Assembly: GCA_033961575.1 (NCBI GenBank)
Contig: CM066728.1
Location: 38,440,352-38,504,351 of the forward strand
DNA from: Aselliscus stoliczkanus
Taxonomy: Eukaryota; Chordata; Mammalia; Chiroptera; Hipposideridae
Reading direction: 5' to 3'
DNA length: 64,000 nt
The position numbers and the translations under genes were made by a program. Each line of letters opens with the position of its first letter. Positions within the stretch are counted from its first letter, which is position 1. The notes beneath the pieces are model-generated. The model did no database searches. It was not told the DNA's origin and saw nothing but the letters and a program-made list of their open reading frames with translations. Below are positions 57,091 through 64,000 of the stretch, piece after piece.

Positions 57091-60000
57091 GTCCTTTAAG
57101 ACCACCATTATTAAAAAATATAGTGTTTGTTAAAAGGAAATAATAATGAAGGCAAAGATCACTACTTACTTAAAATACTACTGAAATGTAAACTTTTTAA
57201 ACTTGCCAATCAAATCAGTTCGAAATATATTAAGTCCCTCTGAAGTAATTCTTAAACAGCAAAAATATTTATATAATATTTGAATGTGTTATAAACACAA
57301 CATATTATTGTATAGAAAGAAAAAGTTTATTTATTTATAAAGAAGATACACAAATAGTATTCCTAGGAAATGTGTTTACTTTGGCTAATATCTGTTAGTA
57401 AGAAGTAAATAGTGTACTAACTATTTAGGGTTCTCCATTGTTTTGTATTTAACATTAATGGCAGCTAACAAATTTCAGTCCATTGTGGTCATTGTTCTGT
57501 GTATGTAAGAAATAATTTTGAATTTTCAGATCTCTGTGTGAATTGTTTACACTTTCGCATTTCTTATAAGGGACTACCTTCAGTCAAAGTTAATATAAAG
57601 TAATTTCTTTTGGAAAAACACAGGATCATATTTCTAGTAGAATACTAGTTTGAATACAATTGTATGTGTAAATTTGTGTGCCCATTACTCAAAATGATTT
57701 CATGAAAAAAATCCCTAAAATTTATCCTGCACATTTTTTGAGATAATTTTAGAAGTAGTTACAAGAGAAAAATAGAAGTTATAATGGAACCATGATTATT
57801 GTAGCTGTATAATAATTAACATTCATCATTATAAGAATTACTATAATAATTATTGCTTTCTCACTAACCAGTGTTCTAAATTCCCTCTGTAGTAAGGATT
57901 TATATTTTGATGAACATGTGATCTCTTGCTGCTCTGAGAATATAAGGGAATTCACAGTGGTGATTAGCTTGTATAGAATATATCCTCTCCCCACAGTATT
58001 TTTTCTAATGGAATGTTTTATTAGGATTTTCCTTCAAAGGTGTGGGTTCCCTTTATGAAAACCAATAATGCCGATGTAAGTTGTCTTTCCATAGAAGCAT
58101 CTGCCTCGCTATAATTTTAAATCATTTATAGTCATCCTATTAATGAGGACTCTGGGGGGGCCTCTTTTATTTGTGATTTTGGTCCTCGAATTCTTGGGCT
58201 GCTTGCAGATCTTTCACAAATCACTCTTATAGCAAAATATTATTATGAAACAGTCATAGGTTTATTTATAATAGAATTCAGAACTTCCAGTGGTGAATAG
58301 TTAAGGAAACAAATTTATTATTTAAGACTCATTAGATGCTCAAGGAACCTCTTCATGTGGCCAGGGAGTAATAATTTAACTGGTGTCAGAAATAACTTGA
58401 ACCAAGAAGTTTGTGTCAGACTAGACATAAAACAGGAGTAGTTCTAAACCTGCCAAATTGTTCCTATTCCTCTTTGAAATATGTTATTTATTTCAGTAGC
58501 AGAGTCAAGAATCGTGTAGAGATTTATGTGGATAGTATGTCTCTTGTGTTTTGCTATTTTTCTAAAACTTGAAGGTTTAGAAAGACTTGAAAAATCTGGA
58601 ATAATGAAAAATATTACTTATTCTATCTTCATTTGTCAGAAACAAAATCTAAATGAGAAATATGTTAAAGATGAGGACTGGAATTTAAAAATCCATCTTT
58701 TAAGTTAGGTCCCAACAATATGGGGCTACTAATTGAACTTATAAGAATGATCCTAATCTCAGCATACCTGACTAAGGTGGTTGTGGCCATCTTTGAGCAC
58801 ATAAATCTTATTATTATGTATTTAGAACACAGTTGAAAGTCTATATAAAGTTAAAATAAATACAATGGGATATTAAGGCAGACTCTGTTTAACATATTAA
58901 ATCCTAGAAGTTGATAAGTGTGCCTGTAAGGTAGTGATAGCAAAGAATTGGTTTGAGATATTTTAGTATACAGAAAAGCAGTCTTTACATATGAACTTGT
59001 TCTAGGTTTTTACATTTTTACTACCTGGAGTAAAATCTTGAACAGATTTTATCTACTTTATCCATATAAAGTGAATCCACATATAATATCAGCCCCTGAC
59101 ATTCCATTCGTAGGCCTAATAATTACATAATCATTTCATTGTAATTTTAAGGGCATGTCCTCAAATTATATGACTACATCCAGATATTTATGGATATCTT
59201 TTTTCTTTTCCATTCCCCTTCCCCCTCCTCCCCATAGCTCCTTGATTACTAAAATATGTGATTCTCTGCTAAATTTAAGGTTTGTGATTCATAGGCCAGA
59301 AGAGCAACTTCATGTGTGTTTATGAGAGAAAGACAAATTTTTCTTCCTCTCACTTTTTTTTTCCTTATCCTAAGTCTCAGTTTTGACTTCACAAACCTTT
59401 ATTTTAGTGTTTCTTTTCTCATCTATGATAAACATTACATTTTAAAAGACAATTATGTTTATTATTATGTACATGGTTATATAAAATTGTATGACAAAGT
59501 TGGGAAGGGAACATGGAAAATAAAAATAGTTTAGTATAATTAGCCTTTCTGTAAAACAGTTTTTTCTCTAGTTAAAATGTTATTATTTTTATAAACAAAA
59601 TATGAAAGAATTATTTACATAAACTTTTCAGAACTTTTATCAATTCTTACCTTGCCAGTAATTTTTATTAGATTAGATTATATAATCCAAAAATAGTAAC
59701 ATTATTTTCAATTTAGAATATCTTAGTATACTAGCCAATAGTTATTTTCCTTTATTTTGAAAAGTCTTTGTTCTAGTCAGATTTTAGAATAGACTTTGAA
59801 AATCTTTCATCAGCGGTAATGAATTACTGCTTTAAGGAATGCTATTTGAAATAGTCTCAAGAGTTATGTAACCACCATGACATATTTTTACTTAGTAATT
59901 TTCATCTCAGTAGAGACATATTTAAATAACTAAGATTATTCAAAACTGTTCGTGAAATCTTTTGACGCCTTTTCACTGTATAGAAAATATTAAGGTTAAA

Positions 60001-62221
60001 ACTGCAAAATGATTGAAGCTAAATGGGAGCCTACTTTGATTATAAAGGAAAATGATATTCAATTAGATAATTTCATACCTGTGAGACTTTTCAACATAGT
60101 AGTAGGTTGTCTATTTTAAGAGCGTAAATCAGACTGCAAATGAATTCCTTAGAATATATGTATGCAACCCTGCTTGAAGATGCATCTTCTTAATTTACAA
60201 TACTGTCATCCGGTGACTGACAGCTAGTGAATACATTGCATTGATTTCATAATACCTGACAGCCTATACAACTGCAGAACAAATTGGTAAAATACTACTT
60301 TGTGAAAAGATGGTGTTACAAGAGCCTTTCTTTTGGTTTTGTCTTTCTTAACTCATGTGTGCCGTCAGGATGCAATATAGGTAGATTGGTTGCTTACAGT
60401 TGAAAGAAAATACTTAAATTCAGATTTTCTGCTAACAATAAACAAGACTTGAGTGCATTTTTAAGTCAATCCGTTTGACTCAATTCTGAGAATGCAGTTC
60501 TCTGTAGTGATTGGTATCACTTCTACTTAAAAATCACATCAACCAGAAAATCCCATTTAAATAGCTAGAAGGGGAAATGAGTTCTTACATACTATGAACA
60601 TAAATGTAATAATTGAATTTGGTTGAGCTTGTTTTTATATTACAGATATATAAATATCCAGATGTTCCTGCTGAAATTACATATAATATTGAGTTTATTT
60701 TCCTTACAAGCCGGCATTATCTGCAGAAATATACATTGGTAGCTGTACTCCCTGGTGTATCCAGTTGCTTTCTTTAGCTAGTGTTGCACGATCTATATCT
60801 CATTAAAATTTTAAAGTGCTTGAAAAAAATGGTGCTATGGATCTTCACATAATTTTTAGCTGTGCTTTTGTAGACTCTTGTTGATTTTAATCAGCTATCA
60901 TGACTCACCATCAGAAGTGTTGTGGTAAAGGGCAGTTTTTATGCTTGTTGTTTTCATTGTTGAGTTTCTGTATGCCACAGGTCAGGTTATAATAAGGTGA
61001 TAAATTATTGTCGGTATATTAACCCTTTCAACTTTTCATCTATTTCATAGACTTCTTTCTTATTGTAATAGCATTTTTAGCATTGAAGGTGAGCCAGGCA
61101 AGTTGACTACAGAGAACCCAGTAGCACTACTGACTGTTAATATTAGAAGAAACAGTACTAGAAATCAAGACCATAAACATTGTCCCCCATCAGAGATGAA
61201 AATCCAGTGAAAAGCAAAGAATTGTAACTGGATGGCGATTAGATTTTCTGGTTAATGGAGGATTATGGAGAAATTCTTTGTAATTGATAAGTAGAGAAAG
61301 CAGAAAATAAATACTATATTGTGAAAACTGACAAAAATCCCCAGGTGAGTTTATTACTCAAACATTTTTCAATATTTGGATGAGTTTACACATAGCTTAT
61401 TTAAAAATTAACTTTTAATCACCCATGCTTACTTTTTACTGGATTGTTTTCCTTTAAATCAGCATTAAGAAGGAAGTTTTTTAAAAAATGCTAAAAACTG
61501 TGATCTGTAGTTCAGAATTTTAAAAATGTATTAAAAAACGATTTCAAAAAAATTATTGGAAACAATGGCCTTCTCCAGAATATCTTCCTTCCTGTTTTTT
61601 TGTGTTTTCTAAGCACCTCTTTCCTCCTCGTCTTCCTAACACTAAGGGAACATGCATGTGTCAATCACCTTGGAAACCCAAAATTCTATTAGTTATGTTG
61701 GTTCTGCATTTTATTTACATGAGTAGAGCGAGCATTGCTAGCAGCTTTGCAAAGGGACTCAGTACATAACCCCCTTGTGCCTGCCCAGCTTTTCCAGTGT
61801 TTTCCTTGGTATAATGTTTGGGAGAGGGCAATGGCAGCACTTTGGTATTATTAGCCATCATTATAGTTGAGCATCAGAATTTATCACTGTGGCATCACCA
61901 CAGCCTCAGTGATACTATAGTCAGGACGATAGGCCATTTGGAAGCTTCTAACGTAGAGACACGTGTGCCTGAATCTTACCAATTTATAATTACTTGCTTA
62001 TATTAAAAATGGCTTTTTAAATTTCATGTTTATATCTTCCTCTTTATTCCTATTAGCACAAGCCAAACAACAACAAAGCATAATGCAGAGCAGCAAAGAT
62101 GAGATTGAAGTTGTATTGATTTGAGAATTTTTAGATACCCAAAGTCTCCTGGTGACTTTAAATGACATCTGTGTGATGTTTATAATACTCTCTTCAGTGA
62201 TCACTGAAATATTTTCTTCTA
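57091..62221. other. FBXL17: Intron sequence without recognised features
   Basis: Five kilobases of very AT-rich DNA with no recognised SINE, L1 end or microsatellite of note. It is the longest feature-poor stretch in the window. Confidence 0.5.
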
Positions 62222-62235
62222 AGTTTTTGACTCTT

Positions 62236-62673
62236 TTTTTTAAAAAGATTTTATTGGGGAATTAGAGGACGGGAACAGCGTTGGGGAATCGGGGAAGGGG
62301 AAGAGACAAGTTACTGTCGTTTTGTTCTTCAGTCTAGTTGTGGAGGTCATTGCTTCACTGGCCCATGTTGGTATCATCATTGTGCTCTTCCCAGATGAGG
62401 CAGATTGGTCGCCGGCCTCTGGATGGTCGCTCACCGCGGCTATTGGCAGCTCACACTGGCTGCCGGCTGCTCACTGTAGCCTATGGCAGCCCACTGCAGC
62501 AGGGGCTGCAGCTATGCCGTCCCGGTGACTCACAGCAGCCCAGCTCCATGTGGAGCTGTTGTTCACCATCTTAGCTGTAGAGGGCAGTGTCAGTGGCCCT
62601 CATATGTGGGATCCAAACTGGTGTCGCTGGCGTCCCAAGCCAGCTCTTAACCAGCGCACCACTCGGCCAGCCC
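62236..62673 (-). mobile_element. Long tRNA-derived SINE, family A, copy 6
   Basis: The target-site duplication AGTTTTTGACTCTT (62222-62235) faces AGCTTTTGACTCTT (62674-62687). The minus-strand start is GGGCTGGCCGAGTGGTGCGC; the 3' end has CCCCAATAAAATCTTTTTAA and a short A tail. It shares the CCATCTGGAGC-type differences and a shorter central repeat with copy 5, so both may belong to one older subfamily. Confidence 0.93.
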
Positions 62674-62863
62674 AGCTTTTGACTCTTAATGACCTTTTCT
62701 TTGTCTAAGTGTGTCTTTAGTGAACTCTAAAGAATGAACTAAACCTAGTTATCTAAAATGTTGCGCCTTAATAGCTTTAAAGTCAGTAAGCTATTTCACC
62801 TGACATTCTTTTAGAAAATAGGCCTTTAGCCGACTCATGTTATATATTTGCTATAAGAATTCA

Positions 62864-62865
<2 letters not shown>

Positions 62866-62912
<47 letters not shown>
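62866..62912. repeat. (AT)n microsatellite
   Basis: Twenty-three uninterrupted AT units, one of the two longest TA arrays in the window. Confidence 0.96.
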
Positions 62913-62917
<5 letters not shown>

Positions 62918-64000
62918 AACTGTGACTATAGTAAAACATAAACTGGCATTTTCTCCTAAGGTTTTAGCTGTCGAGAATATTAATAAAATAATGTTTAATT
63001 TGAAGTAAAAATAGTTTGATTTGAATTGGATGAAATTTTCAGGTTTACTACTTTAGTAGACAAATTAAGAAAAAAATGATTAGTGGTTTAACAAAAGAAA
63101 CCGAATCTTAAATGAAAAGAGAGAGAAGTGAGTGAACCTTCTCTAGTTTTACCGCCAAAACCTCCAAAATAGTCCTAAGAAAATGAGCCCTTGGGCTGAT
63201 ATCTCATATGCCAGCTTCTAGCCTAGGGCCCATTTATTTTTTCTACCTGATTTTTAAATATATCAAATTAGAGGCTAAATTATACTTTCTATTTTAGTTA
63301 AGCCATATGCTATTAGCACATACCCTAAGACTATCTCTGGTCTACAGCTGACCAGAAAAGTCTTGCCTCTGCACCTCTGTTAACTGCTCATGATGACTTG
63401 AGAAAATTCTCAAAAGCCTCATCCCATCAGAGCAATCTAAAATTAAGGAGTTGAGAAACAGGGTTTTTACACTTCTAGACATTTAGAATTTTGGTTGACT
63501 CTTTGGGCCCTTTGGACTGTGAGAATATACAGGTGGTGTGTTTCACTTGGTTACATTTCTCAGGAAAATAGAACATTTATGGACTAAGCAAAGGTTTTCT
63601 AGTTGTCAGGTTTGGCTATTATTTGAATGATAATACCATAATCTCAACTAGTTTAGAAAGGATCACCTTCCTCCCACACACAAACCATAACATATAGTTC
63701 CGGTCACACCATGAAAATTATATGCAAATATCAACCGAAATATCCACGTCTGTGATTTTAAATGTATTTCTTTTCTTTTTAGTAAACTGTAGGATTTTAT
63801 GGCTTCTAGTACATTGACAACAAGGAACAATATAAGCCAGGTTTCCAAGCTCCAAGCCCTTTTCCTTAGGTAATTGGTTAGATAATTTCAGGGATGGTTT
63901 AAGTTTGACATAGAGTTTTATGATTAGGATATTGCCCTAGTCATTTTCCTTTCTAGAAAAGGGGATATTTGATTGCAGTTAAATTGTGAAGTTCTAAAGC
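62913..64000. other. FBXL17: Intron sequence without recognised features
   Basis: AT-rich to the end of the window; no exon-like segment or repeat family recognised. Confidence 0.5.

Larger units (their letters stand above)
4467..64000 (+). other. FBXL17: FBXL17 intron downstream of the exon (continues past window)
   Basis: The rest of the window has no sequence matching the FBXL17 segment expected next (the conserved stretch beginning CVEVIAKEGQNL). It is therefore read as one intron of at least 59.5 kb. FBXL17 is known for very large introns, so this is expected. Its content is interspersed repeats, listed separately, in an AT-rich background. A second gene inside the intron cannot be excluded, but no coding sequence outside transposon remnants supports one. 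Confidence 0.8.

Noticed and set aside
1..64000. CRISPR arrays, operons, prophage or other bacterial systems
   Set aside because: The window has splice sites, SINEs, L1, L2, MIR and Tigger elements and is plainly mammalian; no regular repeat-spacer array is present.

Overview
The window is mammalian nuclear DNA, almost all of it AT-rich intron. The only exon I can name is a 131-bp coding exon at about 4336-4466 (+). It encodes leucine-rich-repeat sequence that I recognise as FBXL17, the substrate receptor of an SCF ubiquitin ligase. Positions 1-4335 are therefore upstream intron, and everything after 4466 is one very long downstream intron in which I found no further FBXL17 exon. Apart from transposon-derived remnants, none of the many short open frames looks like a gene.

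Organism: two tRNA-derived SINE families, repeatedly inserted with clean target-site duplications (TSDs), are the best clue. Their heads begin GGCCGGCC..GTGGC, and the long form ends in CCCCAATAAAATCTTT plus an A tail. From memory this most resembles Rhin-1-like SINEs of yinpterochiropteran (rhinolophoid) bats. L1 3' ends ending ..TTGTACACCTGAAACTA.. fit a laurasiatherian genome. The bat assignment is inference, and no library search was possible.

Layout. 1-4335: intron with a SINE, two old repeats and a hAT-like remnant. 4336-4466: FBXL17 exon. 4467-22000: intron with five SINEs, L2 and MIR relics, and a TAATTG-rich stretch near 14.6-14.9 kb. 22-28 kb: MIR, L2 and old L1 relics, a local duplication, and a GC-rich block framed by strong splice-like sites. 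28.2-30.9 kb: opposed CA and TG microsatellites around a mariner-like scrap, then a nearly complete Tigger1 DNA transposon (28558-30927). 35.3-40.3 kb: a three-layer nest. An old sense L1 3' end is split by a TSD-flanked antisense L1 (35765-40087), which itself carries two SINEs. The antisense L1 has a complete-looking 5' UTR and ORF1, but ORF2 is mostly deleted and a segment of ORF1 sits inverted inside it. 41.4-42.5 kb: older antisense L1/HAL1. 47.3-49.6 kb: two antisense L2 copies. 50-64 kb: more SINEs, a 3' L1 fragment and TA repeats.

I see no undescribed gene system. The most informative items are the rearranged L1 nest, the SINE size classes, the candidate cryptic exon and the inverted microsatellite pair.
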